A stretch of DNA of 64,000 nucleotides from Streptomyces griseus subsp. griseus (lineage in GTDB: Bacteria; Actinomycetota; Actinomycetes; Streptomycetales; Streptomycetaceae). A program made the position numbers and the translations under genes. Each line of letters opens with the position of its first letter. Within the stretch, counting starts at the first letter, position 1. The DNA lies in contig NZ_JOJE01000002.1 in the NCBI RefSeq assembly GCF_000720255.1, positions 186,001 through 250,000 of the forward strand, written 5' to 3'. The notes beneath the pieces are model-generated. The model did no database searches. It was not told where the DNA came from and saw only the letters and a list, made by a program, of their open reading frames with translations. Shown here piece by piece: positions 1-7,973 of this stretch.

Positions 1-598
1 CTCCTACGGCGCCCGAGAGCGCGGCGGCGACGTCGGCGCCGGTGGAGGCGATGACGCGGGCGGTGAAGGTGGAGGCGTTCATGCCGTGCTCGGCGGCGCT
101 CGTCCAGTAGGCGTCGACGGCCTTGACGTGCTTGGGGTCGGGTTCCCCGCGCCAGCGGATCATGAAGCGTTCGACGACGGAGTGGGCCTTGTCGATCTCG
201 CGCTGCGGGACCATGGGCCGGCCCTGGCCGCGGGCGGACTGGGCGACGTAGGAGAGGGCCATGACGGCGGCGCGGGCGAGGTCCTCGCGGGCCTGTTCGG
301 CGTCGATGTCGAGGAGGGGTTCGAGGCCCCAGACGGGGGCGAGCATGGCGAGTGCCGACTGGACGTCGACGCGGATGTCGCCGGAGTGCACCGGGATGGG
401 GAAGGGCTCGGCGGGCGGCAGACCGGGATTGAAGGCGCCGTCGACGAGCAGGCCCCACACGTTTCCGAAGGAGACGTGGCCGACCAGGTCCTCGATGTCG
501 ACGCCCCGGTACCGGAGTGCGCCGCCCTCCTTGTCCGGTTCGGCGATCTCCGTCTCGAACGCGACGACTCCTTCGAGTCCGGGTACGAAGTCGGACAT
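1..598 (-). CDS. Citrate synthase-type protein (citrate synthase 2), 3' part cut by window edge
   Basis: Condenses acetyl-CoA with oxaloacetate at the entry of the TCA cycle, if it is a true citrate synthase. Reading leftward from ATG at 598, the product starts [20 protein letters not shown], then has the family signature [12 protein letters not shown] followed by [11 protein letters not shown], the usual N-terminal half of bacterial type-I citrate synthase/methylcitrate synthase. About 199 residues are visible of a family that normally has 360-430, so the catalytic C-terminal His/Asp part is outside the window. It diverges from pdxH; the 253-nt gap holds repeated AGTGCCA boxes. It could be 2-methylcitrate synthase; the visible part does not separate these. 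Confidence 0.85.
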   Translation of the reverse strand, partial: MSDFVPGLEGVVAFETEIAEPDKEGGALRYRGVDIEDLVGHVSFGNVWGLLVDGAFNPGLPPAEPFPIPVHSGDIRVDVQSALAMLAPVWGLEPLLDIDAEQAREDLARAAVMALSYVAQSARGQGRPMVPQREIDKAHSVVERFMIRWRGEPDPKHVKAVDAYWTSAAEHGMNASTFTARVIASTGADVAAALSGAVG

Positions 599-733
599 CA
601 GGCGGCTCCTCATGATGTGTGCGACAGATGGCGCCCGGGGGATCCGCGGTCCTGTTCGAGACTCGCGGTCCTGGGCGGTCACCCCAGTGATTCCCCGTGT
701 GGTCGGCGGTCACCCGACAGGGACGGTGATCGG

Positions 734-795
734 GGTGGCACTGGCACCTTATCTGCGAGTGCCACCTTTGGGGAGTGTTCGCGGCACTGAGTGCC
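734..795. promoter_or_regulatory. AGTGCCA inverted repeats between the citrate synthase gene and pdxH
   Basis: GGTGGCACT (734-742) and AGTGCCACC (758-766) are perfect 9-nt inverted arms separated by 15 nt. A third, tighter copy, GGCACT-G-AGTGCC, lies at 783-795. They sit between two divergent genes, where an operator for either would be expected. The binding protein is unknown; this is a sequence observation only. Confidence 0.5.
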
Positions 796-851
796 ACGGC
801 GGGGTGGGAATCGGCGGGGCGCCCGGGGCGCGCATGCGGCAGGATGACCGG

Positions 852-1544
852 GTGACCGACCACGACGCCGCCTTCCTCGATGCCGCGGGCGACCGGGCTC
901 CCGACCCCGCTTCGATGCGCATGCAGTACCGGGCCGAGGGCCTCGCCGAGTCCGAGCTGGCCGCCACTCCGGTGGAGCAGTTCGCGCGGTGGTTCAAGCA
1001 GGCCGCGACGGAGGCGCATCTCTTCGAGCCGAACGCGATGATCGTCTCCACGGCGGACGCGGAGGGGCGGCCCAGTTCTCGTACGGTGCTGTTGAAGCAG
1101 TTCGACGAGCACGGTTTCGTCTTCTACACGAACTACGACTCCCGCAAGGCGCGCGACCTGGCGGAGAACCCGCATGTGTCGCTGCTGTTCCCGTGGCATC
1201 CGATGGCGCGCCAGGTCATCGTGCGGGGCGTGGCGCGGCGCACCGGGCGGGACGAGACGGCGGCCTACTTCCGGACCCGGCCGCACGGTTCTCAGCTGGG
1301 TGCCTGGGCGAGCGCCCAGTCCTCGGTGGTGGGCTCGCGTGCGGATCTGGACGCGTCGTACGCCGAGCTGGAGGCGCGGTATCCGGAGGGTGAGCAGGTG
1401 CCGGTGCCGCCGCACTGGGGTGGTTTCCGGGTGGCGCCGCGGTCGGTGGAGTTCTGGCAGGGGCGTGAGAACCGGCTGCACGACCGGTTGCGGTATGTGG
1501 GGCAGGCGGACGGGAGCTGGCGGGTGGAGCGGCTCAGTCCGTGA
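852..1544 (+). CDS. pdxH: Pyridoxamine 5'-phosphate oxidase
   Basis: FMN-dependent oxidation of pyridoxamine/pyridoxine 5'-phosphate to pyridoxal 5'-phosphate, the last step of vitamin B6 synthesis and salvage; cytosolic homodimer. The 230-residue product shows the family landmarks in order: MRMQYR near the N-terminus, NAMIVSTAD followed by [30 protein letters not shown] in the FMN-binding barrel, GSQLGAWAS, and the C-terminal [20 protein letters not shown] with the terminal RLSP that family members carry. The GTG at 852 was chosen because AGGA lies 7 nt upstream (841-844); an in-frame ATG at 834 lacks such a site. Single gene, divergent from the citrate synthase. Confidence 0.96.
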   Translation: MTDHDAAFLDAAGDRAPDPASMRMQYRAEGLAESELAATPVEQFARWFKQAATEAHLFEPNAMIVSTADAEGRPSSRTVLLKQFDEHGFVFYTNYDSRKARDLAENPHVSLLFPWHPMARQVIVRGVARRTGRDETAAYFRTRPHGSQLGAWASAQSSVVGSRADLDASYAELEARYPEGEQVPVPPHWGGFRVAPRSVEFWQGRENRLHDRLRYVGQADGSWRVERLSP

Positions 1545-1568
1545 GGCCCGCCTGGGGCTGCGGGGTGC

Positions 1569-1947
1569 TCAGACCTTGCCCATGAAGTACGTGGTCTCGT
1601 GCCCGGCGAGGAGTGCCGCGACGCGGGTGCGGAGTTCCTCGCCAGTTCCAGAACTCGAAGCCGAGGTGGGCGAAGGCGAGGCAGTCGTCGCTGTTGAGGC
1701 TGTGGAAGATGTGGTGCTCGGTGTACACGGCGAGGCCCTCGGGTGCGCCCCAGCGGGCTTCGGCGACGGCCTTGTGCCAGTTCGGGCCGGGTGGGTGGGC
1801 GGGGTCGTCGCTGAGGGCCCAGCCCGGTTCGGGTTCGGCGCGCACGATGCCCTCGGCCACGAGCCATTCGACGACGGGCCGGGCGAGGCCGGGTGCGTCC
1901 CGCGGGGCGGCGTCGCGGTCGATGATCGTCTGGAAGGTGTCGCTCAT
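1569..1947 (-). pseudogene. Small conserved-looking gene with a frameshift near its 3' end
   Basis: From ATG 1947 the frame reads MSDTFQTIIDRD..., and near its end AFAHLGFEFWNW, then degenerates into a Pro/Arg-rich tail that runs to 1534. One frame over, the same DNA reads EELRTRVAALLAGHETTYFMGKV and stops cleanly at 1569-1571. A single extra base, or loss of two, at about 1642 joins the two into a normal ~125-residue protein ending in MGKV. The gene starts 1 nt after the tetR stop, so it is the last gene of the leftward operon. Function unknown. A sequencing error is possible. Confidence 0.7.
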
Positions 1948-1948
1948 G

Positions 1949-2578
1949 TCAGCCGAGCGTCTCCTCCAGCAGACCCGCCCATTGCGCGACCACCCGTTGT
2001 CTGCGGGCCTTGTCGTCGGTGAGGAGGTTGGCGAGGCCCAGGCCGCGGGCCATGTCGAGCAGTCCCTGGACCGTCTCGCGGACGCCGGGTACGGATTCGT
2101 CGGCGCCGAGTAGTTCCACGGCTATGCGGTGGGTGTCGCGGCCCACGCGTGCCTCCAGTTCGGTCACCCGTGGGCGGAGGTGTTCCTCGTTGGAGGCGGC
2201 CACCCACAGGTGCAGGGCGGCGCGGAAGAGGGGGCCGGTGTAGAGGTCGACGAGGGCGGCGACGACGGCCTGGCGTTCGGCGGCGCCTTCGGGGAAGAGG
2301 GCGCGCAGTGCGGTGGAGCGTTCCTCGGCGACGTATTCGACGGCGGCGGTGAAGAGGTCCTCGCGGGTGGGGAAGTGGTGCTGGGCGGCGCCGCGGGAGA
2401 CGCCGGCGCGTTCGGCGACGACGGACACGGTGGAGCCGGCCCAGCCGTGTTCGGCGAGGCAGGCGACGGCGGCTTCGAGGAGCCGCTGCCGGGTGGCTCG
2501 GCTGCGGTCCTGCTTGGGGATGCGCTCGGCCCGGTCGGCTCGTTCGTCACGTGCGCCGGCCGTGGTCACAGCACCCAT
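1949..2578 (-). CDS. TetR-family transcriptional regulator
   Basis: DNA-binding repressor of 209 residues. Residues about 22-70 form the TetR helix-turn-helix: RQRLLEAAVACLAEHGWAG, then VVAERAGVSRGAAQHHFPTREDL, where the recognition helix ends in the family's H-F. The C-terminal ligand pocket (80-200) is helical and unremarkable. Its start overlaps the enoyl-CoA hydratase stop by 13 nt, so it is translated as part of the operon that begins at 12036. By analogy with AtuR and LiuR it may repress this operon in response to an acyl-CoA; the palindrome at 12068-12081 is a candidate operator. That link is inference. Confidence 0.9.
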   Translation of the reverse strand: MGAVTTAGARDERADRAERIPKQDRSRATRQRLLEAAVACLAEHGWAGSTVSVVAERAGVSRGAAQHHFPTREDLFTAAVEYVAEERSTALRALFPEGAAERQAVVAALVDLYTGPLFRAALHLWVAASNEEHLRPRVTELEARVGRDTHRIAVELLGADESVPGVRETVQGLLDMARGLGLANLLTDDKARRQRVVAQWAGLLEETLG

Positions 2579-3300
2579 GAGGGATCCCGTCGTTCGAGGA
2601 AGGCGGCCATTCCCTCGCGTGCCTGCGGGGAGGCGAACAGCCGGGCCGAGAGTGCGGTGAGGCGGGCCGCGTCCCGGTCGAATGTCTCCAGCACCCTGGC
2701 TGTGAGCAGCTGTTTCGTCTCGGCCAGGGCCTGGGGGGCGGCTCGGCGCAGACCGTCGAGGACGGGAGCGAGGACGGTGTCCACGTCGTCGCCGGTCGCG
2801 GTGAGCAGGCCGATGCGGGCGGCCTCGCCGGCGTCGAGGCGTTCGCCGGTGAGGCAGTAGCGGGCGAGGGCTCTGGGGTCGGTGCGCGGGAGGAGCGGCA
2901 GGGAGATCACGGCGGGTGCCACGCCGATGCGTACCTCGGTGAAGGCGAAGGTCGCCTGGTCGGACGCGGCCGTGATGTCGCAGGCGCCGAGGAGGCCGAG
3001 GCCGCCGGCGCGGACGTGTCCCGTGACGCGGCCGACGACGGGTTTGGGGAGGTCGAGGATCTGGCGCAGGAGGCCGACCAGGGCGTCGGGGTGGGGTGGG
3101 TCGCGCAGGTCGGCGCCCGCGCAGAAGGTGGTGCCGGTGTGGGTGAGGACGATCGCGCGGACGTCGTGGTCCTTGGCGCAGTCGGTGAGGGCGTCGGCGA
3201 GTTCGCCGACGAGGGCCGCCGAGAGGGCGTTGCGATTGTCGGGCGAGTCGAGACTGAGGGTGGCGATGCCGCGTTCGCGGGTGCGGCCGATGAGGGTCAT
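2566..3300 (-). CDS. Enoyl-CoA hydratase/isomerase (crotonase) family protein
   Basis: 244 residues with the crotonase fold: TLSLDSPDNRNALSAALVGEL at the N-terminus, TGTTFCAGADLRD forming the oxyanion-hole stretch, and GHVRAGGLGLLGACDITAAS followed by FAFTEVRIGVAPAV. It would hydrate or isomerise an alpha,beta-unsaturated acyl-CoA. In an Atu-like pathway the matching step is hydration of the 3-carboxylated glutaconyl-CoA intermediate (AtuE role). Its ATG overlaps the ligase stop by 4 nt and its 3' end overlaps tetR, so translational coupling is likely. The exact substrate cannot be read from the sequence. Confidence 0.92.
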   Translation of the reverse strand: MTLIGRTRERGIATLSLDSPDNRNALSAALVGELADALTDCAKDHDVRAIVLTHTGTTFCAGADLRDPPHPDALVGLLRQILDLPKPVVGRVTGHVRAGGLGLLGACDITAASDQATFAFTEVRIGVAPAVISLPLLPRTDPRALARYCLTGERLDAGEAARIGLLTATGDDVDTVLAPVLDGLRRAAPQALAETKQLLTARVLETFDRDAARLTALSARLFASPQAREGMAAFLERRDPSWVL

Positions 3301-4865
3301 GCGGGCTCCCTGAGCTGTCGGCGCAGGATTTTTCCGGAGGCGGCGCGGGGGACGGCGTCGATGAAGGTGACCTTGCGGATCCGCTTGTAGGGGGCGACGC
3401 GTTCGGCGACGTACATCAGGACCTCGCCTTCGGAGAGGTCGGTGGCGGTGAGCCGGCGGACGACGTGGGCGTGGGGGACTTCGTTGCCGTCGTCGTCGTA
3501 GGCGCCGATGACGGCGGCGTCGGCGATGCCGGCGTGGGTGAGCAGGAGCGCTTCGAGTTCGGCGGGGGCGACCTGGAAGCCCTTGTACTTGATGAGTTCC
3601 TTGACGCGGTCGACGACGAAGAGCCAGTTGTCGGCGTCGACGTGGCCGACGTCGCCGGTGTGGAGCCAGCCGTCGGGGTCGATCATGGCGGCGGTGGCGT
3701 CGGGGCGGCCCAGGTAGCCCTTCATGACCTGAGGGCCGCGGATGAGGATCTCGCCGGACTCGCCGATGCCGAGGTCGTTGTCGGGGTCGTCGAGGGAGAC
3801 GATGCGCATCTCGGTGCCGGCGATGAGCTTGCCCACGGTGCCGGCGGGGGCGTCGCGCAGGGCGTCCGGGGGGACGACGTGGGTGCCGGGGGACAGTTCC
3901 GTCATGCCGTAGGCCTGGCCGACGGGCGGCAGGTTCAGGCGCTGGGAGCAGGCGGCGGCGAGTCTGGCGTCGAGGGGTGCGGCGGCGCTGACGATGTACT
4001 TCAGGGACGACAGGTCGTACTGGGCGACGGCGGGGTGCTTGGCCAGGGCGAGGACGATGGGCGGGGCGACGTAGAGGTTGGTGATGCGGTGGTTCTGGAT
4101 GGTGGCGAGGAAGGTGTCCAGGTCGAAGCGGGGCAGGACGACTACGGTGGCGCCGGCCCTGAGCGGGGCTTTCATCAGGGCGGTCAGGCCGTAGATGTGG
4201 AAGAACGGCAGGACGGCGAGGACGCGGTCGCCGGGCCGGCTGGAGATGGCCGGTTCGAGCTGGGCGAGGTTGGTGGCGATCTGGAGGTGGGTGAGCATCA
4301 CGCCCTTGGGGGTGCCGGTGGTGCCCGAGGAGTACGGCAGGGCGGCGACGTCCCGCGCGGGGTCGATGTCGACGACCGGTTCCGGCGCGGCCGAGGCGAG
4401 CATGTCGATGAGGGAGCGGTGGCCGGGCGCGCTGTCGCAGACGAAGATCTCCCGTACTCCGCCGGCGATCTCGGCGGCCCTGCGGGCCGTCTCCAGCAGT
4501 GGCGACACGGTGACGATCCAGCGGGCCGAGGAGTCGCCGAGTTGTTTGGCGAACTCCTCCGGGGTGGCGAGCGGGTGCACGGTGGTGACGGAGGCGCCCG
4601 CTCGGGTGGCGGCGTAGAAGGCGGCCGGGAAGGCGATGATGTTGGGGCTGTGCAGGGCGAGGACGTCGCCCTTGCGCACACCGGCCTCGGCGAGCGCGGC
4701 GGCGATCCTGCGGTGGAAGCGGTCGAGTTGTTCGTACGTGAGGGTGGTGCCGTCCGTGCCGTCGACGAGGGCGGGTGCGTCACCGAACTCGGCCGCCCGG
4801 GCGAGGACGGCTTCGTGGATGGGGAGTGCGACGGCGGGAACGTCGGCGTACTCGCTGCGGAACAT
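3297..4865 (-). CDS. Acyl/aryl-CoA ligase (4-coumarate:CoA ligase-like, AMP-forming)
   Basis: 522 residues of the ANL adenylating superfamily. Core motifs in order: LPYSSGTTGTPKGVMLTH (P-loop, about 175-192), AYGMTELSPGTHVVPP, GWLHTGDVGHVD (A8 Asp region), VKELIKYKGFQVAPAELEALL, and the C-terminal PRAASGKILRRQL with the catalytic Lys. It activates a carboxylic acid to its CoA thioester with ATP, and so probably feeds the acyl-CoA dehydrogenase and carboxylase of the same operon. Annotation as 4-coumarate:CoA ligase is by family similarity; the operon context suggests a branched or isoprenoid acid instead. It follows the dehydrogenase after 39 nt. Confidence 0.93.
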   Translation of the reverse strand: MFRSEYADVPAVALPIHEAVLARAAEFGDAPALVDGTDGTTLTYEQLDRFHRRIAAALAEAGVRKGDVLALHSPNIIAFPAAFYAATRAGASVTTVHPLATPEEFAKQLGDSSARWIVTVSPLLETARRAAEIAGGVREIFVCDSAPGHRSLIDMLASAAPEPVVDIDPARDVAALPYSSGTTGTPKGVMLTHLQIATNLAQLEPAISSRPGDRVLAVLPFFHIYGLTALMKAPLRAGATVVVLPRFDLDTFLATIQNHRITNLYVAPPIVLALAKHPAVAQYDLSSLKYIVSAAAPLDARLAAACSQRLNLPPVGQAYGMTELSPGTHVVPPDALRDAPAGTVGKLIAGTEMRIVSLDDPDNDLGIGESGEILIRGPQVMKGYLGRPDATAAMIDPDGWLHTGDVGHVDADNWLFVVDRVKELIKYKGFQVAPAELEALLLTHAGIADAAVIGAYDDDGNEVPHAHVVRRLTATDLSEGEVLMYVAERVAPYKRIRKVTFIDAVPRAASGKILRRQLREPA

Positions 4866-4904
4866 GGGTTCCTCCTCGCGCGGAAGCCGCGGCGGCGGGT
4901 CGAT

Positions 4905-6065
4905 TCAGTACGACTTGGGCAGGCCCAGGGTCTGGTGGGAGACGTAGTTCAGAATCATCTCCCGGCTCACCGGGGCGATACGAGCCACGCGGGCGGCCGT
5001 TATCAGTGAGGCGAGGCCGAACTCGCGGGTGAGGCCGTTGCCGCCGAGGGTGTGCACGGACTGGTCGACGGCCTTCACGCAGGCCTCCCCGGCCGCGTAC
5101 TTGGCCATGTTGGCGGCCTCGCCGGCGCCCGCGTCGTCCCCGGCGTCGTACAGGTGGGCCGCCTTCTGGGTCATCAGGCGGGCCAGTTCGAGGTCGATGT
5201 GCGCCTGGGCGAGGGGGTGGGCGATGGCCTGGTGGGCGCCGATGGGGGTGTTCCAGACGGTGCGGTCGCGGGCGTAGGCGAGGGCCTGGGCGAGGGCGTA
5301 GCGGCCCATGCCGATGGCGAAGGCTGCGGTCATGATCCGCTCGGGGTTGAGCCCGGCGAAGAGCTGCAGCAGGCCCGCGTCCTCGTCGCCGACAAGGGCG
5401 TCGGCGGGAAGGCGTACGTCGTCCAGGACCAGCTCGAACTGTTTCTCGGCGGCGTTCAGCTCCATGTCGATGGGCCGTCGCTGGAAGCCGTCGGTGTCGC
5501 GCGGGACGATGAAGAGGCAGGGCTTGAGGCGTCCGGTGCGGGAGTCCTCGGTGCGGCCGACGACGAGGGTGGCGTCGGCGTGGTCGACCCCGGAGACGAA
5601 GACCTTGCGGCCGGTGAGGAGCCAGTCGGTGCCGTCGCGGCGGGCGGTGGTGGTGATGCGGTGGCTGTTGGAGCCGGCGTCGGGTTCGGTGATGCCGAAG
5701 GCCATGAGACGGGTGCCGTCCGCCAGCGCGGGCAGCCAGTGGCTCTTCTGGGCGTCGGTGCCGAAGCGGGCGATCACCGTGCCGCAGATCGCCGGGCTGA
5801 CGATCATCATGAGCAGGGGGCAGCCTGCGGTGCCGAGTTCCTCGAGGACGATCGAGAGCTCTGCGATGCCGCCGCCTCCACCGCCGTATGCCTCCGGCAG
5901 GTTGACGCCCAGGTAGCCGAGTTTGGCGGCTTCTTGCCAGAGTTCTGTGGGGTAGCGGCCCTCGTCCACAACCCGGGTGATGTAGTCGCGGCCGTAGCGC
6001 TTGGCGAAGGTGGATACCGCTGCTCGGAGTGCTTTGTGTTCGTCGGGTTCGATGAGGGTGGTCAT
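4905..6065 (-). CDS. Acyl-CoA dehydrogenase
   Basis: FAD-dependent alpha,beta-desaturation of an acyl-CoA; 386 residues, the standard length. Visible motifs: YLGVNLPEAYGGGGGGIAEL in the N-terminal helical domain, LMAFGITEPDAGSNSHRITTTA (FAD/substrate loop), RKVFVSGVDHAD in the beta domain, and VHTLGGNGLTREFGLASLITAARV at the C-terminus. It corresponds to AtuD/LiuA in the atu and liu clusters and would make the 2-enoyl-CoA that the carboxylase uses. It lies 55 nt downstream of the carboxylase alpha subunit, a gap that contains an interspersed Streptomyces repeat. Confidence 0.94.
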   Translation of the reverse strand: MTTLIEPDEHKALRAAVSTFAKRYGRDYITRVVDEGRYPTELWQEAAKLGYLGVNLPEAYGGGGGGIAELSIVLEELGTAGCPLLMMIVSPAICGTVIARFGTDAQKSHWLPALADGTRLMAFGITEPDAGSNSHRITTTARRDGTDWLLTGRKVFVSGVDHADATLVVGRTEDSRTGRLKPCLFIVPRDTDGFQRRPIDMELNAAEKQFELVLDDVRLPADALVGDEDAGLLQLFAGLNPERIMTAAFAIGMGRYALAQALAYARDRTVWNTPIGAHQAIAHPLAQAHIDLELARLMTQKAAHLYDAGDDAGAGEAANMAKYAAGEACVKAVDQSVHTLGGNGLTREFGLASLITAARVARIAPVSREMILNYVSHQTLGLPKSY

Positions 6066-6100
6066 GGTGGCTCCTTCGGGTGCGGGTTGTGGGTGGCTTG

Positions 6101-6122
6101 TCGCGCAGTTCCCCGCGCCCCT
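6101..6122 (-). repeat. Interspersed Streptomyces repeat, copy 1
   Basis: A 22-nt stretch whose minus strand begins AGGGGCGCGGGGAACTGCGC is identical to 26875-26896. It abuts the stop codon of the carboxylase alpha gene, inside an operon. Close copies of this GC-rich element are common between genes in Streptomyces (recalled, not searched). Confidence 0.75.
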
Positions 6123-7962
6123 AGGGCGACTGCACTACCGCCAGCAACATGCCGAGCTCCACCTGTTGTCCTGGGGTCACCTCCAAGGCCGTCAGCCTTC
6201 CTGTGAGCGGTGCGGAAATGACGTGTTGCATCTTCATCGCTTCGAGCCACACCAGCGGTTCGCCCGCCTGGACACTCGATCCGGTGATGAGACCTTCGGC
6301 GATCTTGACGACCGTTCCGGGCATGGGGGCCAGGAGGGAGCCGGGGGCGCGTTCCGCCGTCGGGACCGGGAAACGGGGCAGGGCGGTGAGGCGCCGGTTG
6401 TCGACGTGGACCTCGTCGCCGTACCTCGCCACCTCGAACCTGCGCCGGACGCCCTCCACCTCCAGGACGACCAGGTTCGTGTCGGCGTGCACGACGTGAA
6501 CGCCGTCCGCCGCCAGGCCGTTCCTGGTGTGCCGGTAGCGGACCTCGTGTTCCTCGCCGGCGAGGGTGTAGCGCCTGATGTGGGGCTGGGAGGGGAGGTT
6601 GCGCCAGCCGCCGAAGCGGGAGCGGCCGTGGGCGTCGGCGAGGGCGGCCGCCAGAAGGGCCCACGGGTCGGGGGGCTGCCGGGTCAGGTCCTGGAGGTGG
6701 CGGTCGTAGAAGCCCGTGTTCATGCGGGCCGAGGTGAACTCCTCGTGGCGCAGGGAGCGGATCAGCAGGTCGCGGTTGGTGACCGGGCCGTGGATCGTGG
6801 CCCTCTCCAGTGCGCCGGCCAGTTTGCGGACGGCCTCCGCGCGCGTGGGGGCGTGGGCGACGACCTTGGCGAGCATGGGGTCGTAGTGGACGCCGATCGA
6901 GTCGCCGTCGGCGTGGCCCGCGTCGAGGCGGACCCCCTCCGGGACGGTGAGACGGTGCAGGGTGCCGGTCTGGGGGCTCCAGTCGTTCGCCGGGTCCTCG
7001 GCGTAGAGGCGGGCCTCGACGGCGTGGCCACGCGCGCGTGGGGGTTCGGGGGCCAGGGCGTGGCCCTCGGCGACGCGGAGTTGCTCCGCCACCAGGTCGA
7101 GGCCGAAGACGGCCTCCGTGACCGGGTGTTCGACCTGGAGGCGGGTGTTCATCTCCAGGAAGTGCGCGGTGCCGTCGGCGACGAGGAACTCGACGGTGCC
7201 GACGCCGACGTAGTCGACGGCGCGGGCGGCCCGTACGGCCATGTCCTGGAGTTCCTGGGCGAGTCGGAGCGTCAGCCCCGGTGCGGGGGCCTCCTCGATC
7301 ACCTTCTGGTGGCGGCGCTGGAGGGAGCAGTCGCGGGTGCCGAGCGCCCAGACCGTGCCGTGGGTGTCGGCGAGGATCTGCACCTCGATGTGGCGGCCGT
7401 CCTCCACATAGGGCTCGACGAAGACCTCGCCGTCCCCGAAGGCGCTCGCCGCCTCGGCGCGTGCGCCCTCCAGCGCGCCGTCCAGGTCCTCCAGCCGGCG
7501 TACGACACGCATGCCTCGGCCGCCGCCGCCCGCGGCCGCCTTCACCAGCACGGGCAGGTCGGCCTCGGTGACCTCGCGCAGGGGTTCGAGGCCCATCAGC
7601 TTCTTGGCGTGGGTCTTGGACGCCATCGCCTCGATCGCCTCGGGGGGCGGGCCGATCCAGACCAGGCCGGCGTCGAGGACGGCCCGGGCGAAGCCGGCGT
7701 TCTCGGAGAGGAAGCCGTAGCCGGGGTGCACGGCGTCCACGCCGGCCGCGAGGGCCGCCTTCACGATCAGGTCGCCGCGCAGATACGTCTCGGCGGGCAC
7801 CGCGCCCGGCAGCCGTACCGTCGCGTCGGCCACGCGCGCGTGGAGGGCGTTCTCGTCGGCGTCCGAGGCGACGGCGACCGTCCGGATGCCCAGGTCACGG
7901 CAGGTGCGGAAGATCCGGCAGGCGATCTCGCCCCGGTTGGCCACGAGCACAGAGGTGATCAC
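6121..7962 (-). CDS. Biotin-dependent acyl-CoA carboxylase, alpha subunit (biotin carboxylase + biotin carrier)
   Basis: 613 residues. N-terminal biotin carboxylase: SVLVANRGEIACRIFRTC at the start, PGYGFLSENAGFA, the ATP-grasp loop AAAGGGGRGMRVVR and HIEVQILAD. After a linker, the C-terminal biotin carrier domain ends with WLEAMKMQHVISAP, whose lysine is biotinylated. It carboxylates biotin using ATP and bicarbonate and hands the CO2 to the adjacent beta subunit. The GTG at 7962 was chosen because AAGGA lies just upstream; an in-frame GTG at 7977 overlaps the preceding stop. The layout fits geranyl-, methylcrotonyl-, propionyl- or acetyl-CoA carboxylases; context favours a 3-methylenoyl-CoA substrate. 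Confidence 0.94.
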   Translation of the reverse strand: MITSVLVANRGEIACRIFRTCRDLGIRTVAVASDADENALHARVADATVRLPGAVPAETYLRGDLIVKAALAAGVDAVHPGYGFLSENAGFARAVLDAGLVWIGPPPEAIEAMASKTHAKKLMGLEPLREVTEADLPVLVKAAAGGGGRGMRVVRRLEDLDGALEGARAEAASAFGDGEVFVEPYVEDGRHIEVQILADTHGTVWALGTRDCSLQRRHQKVIEEAPAPGLTLRLAQELQDMAVRAARAVDYVGVGTVEFLVADGTAHFLEMNTRLQVEHPVTEAVFGLDLVAEQLRVAEGHALAPEPPRARGHAVEARLYAEDPANDWSPQTGTLHRLTVPEGVRLDAGHADGDSIGVHYDPMLAKVVAHAPTRAEAVRKLAGALERATIHGPVTNRDLLIRSLRHEEFTSARMNTGFYDRHLQDLTRQPPDPWALLAAALADAHGRSRFGGWRNLPSQPHIRRYTLAGEEHEVRYRHTRNGLAADGVHVVHADTNLVVLEVEGVRRRFEVARYGDEVHVDNRRLTALPRFPVPTAERAPGSLLAPMPGTVVKIAEGLITGSSVQAGEPLVWLEAMKMQHVISAPLTGRLTALEVTPGQQVELGMLLAVVQSP

Positions 7963-7973
7963 TGAAGGGTCCT

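Noticed and set aside
721..770. TGGCAC sequence resembling a sigma-54 -24 element
   Set aside because: No TTGC partner at the right spacing, and streptomycetes are not known to have sigma-54.
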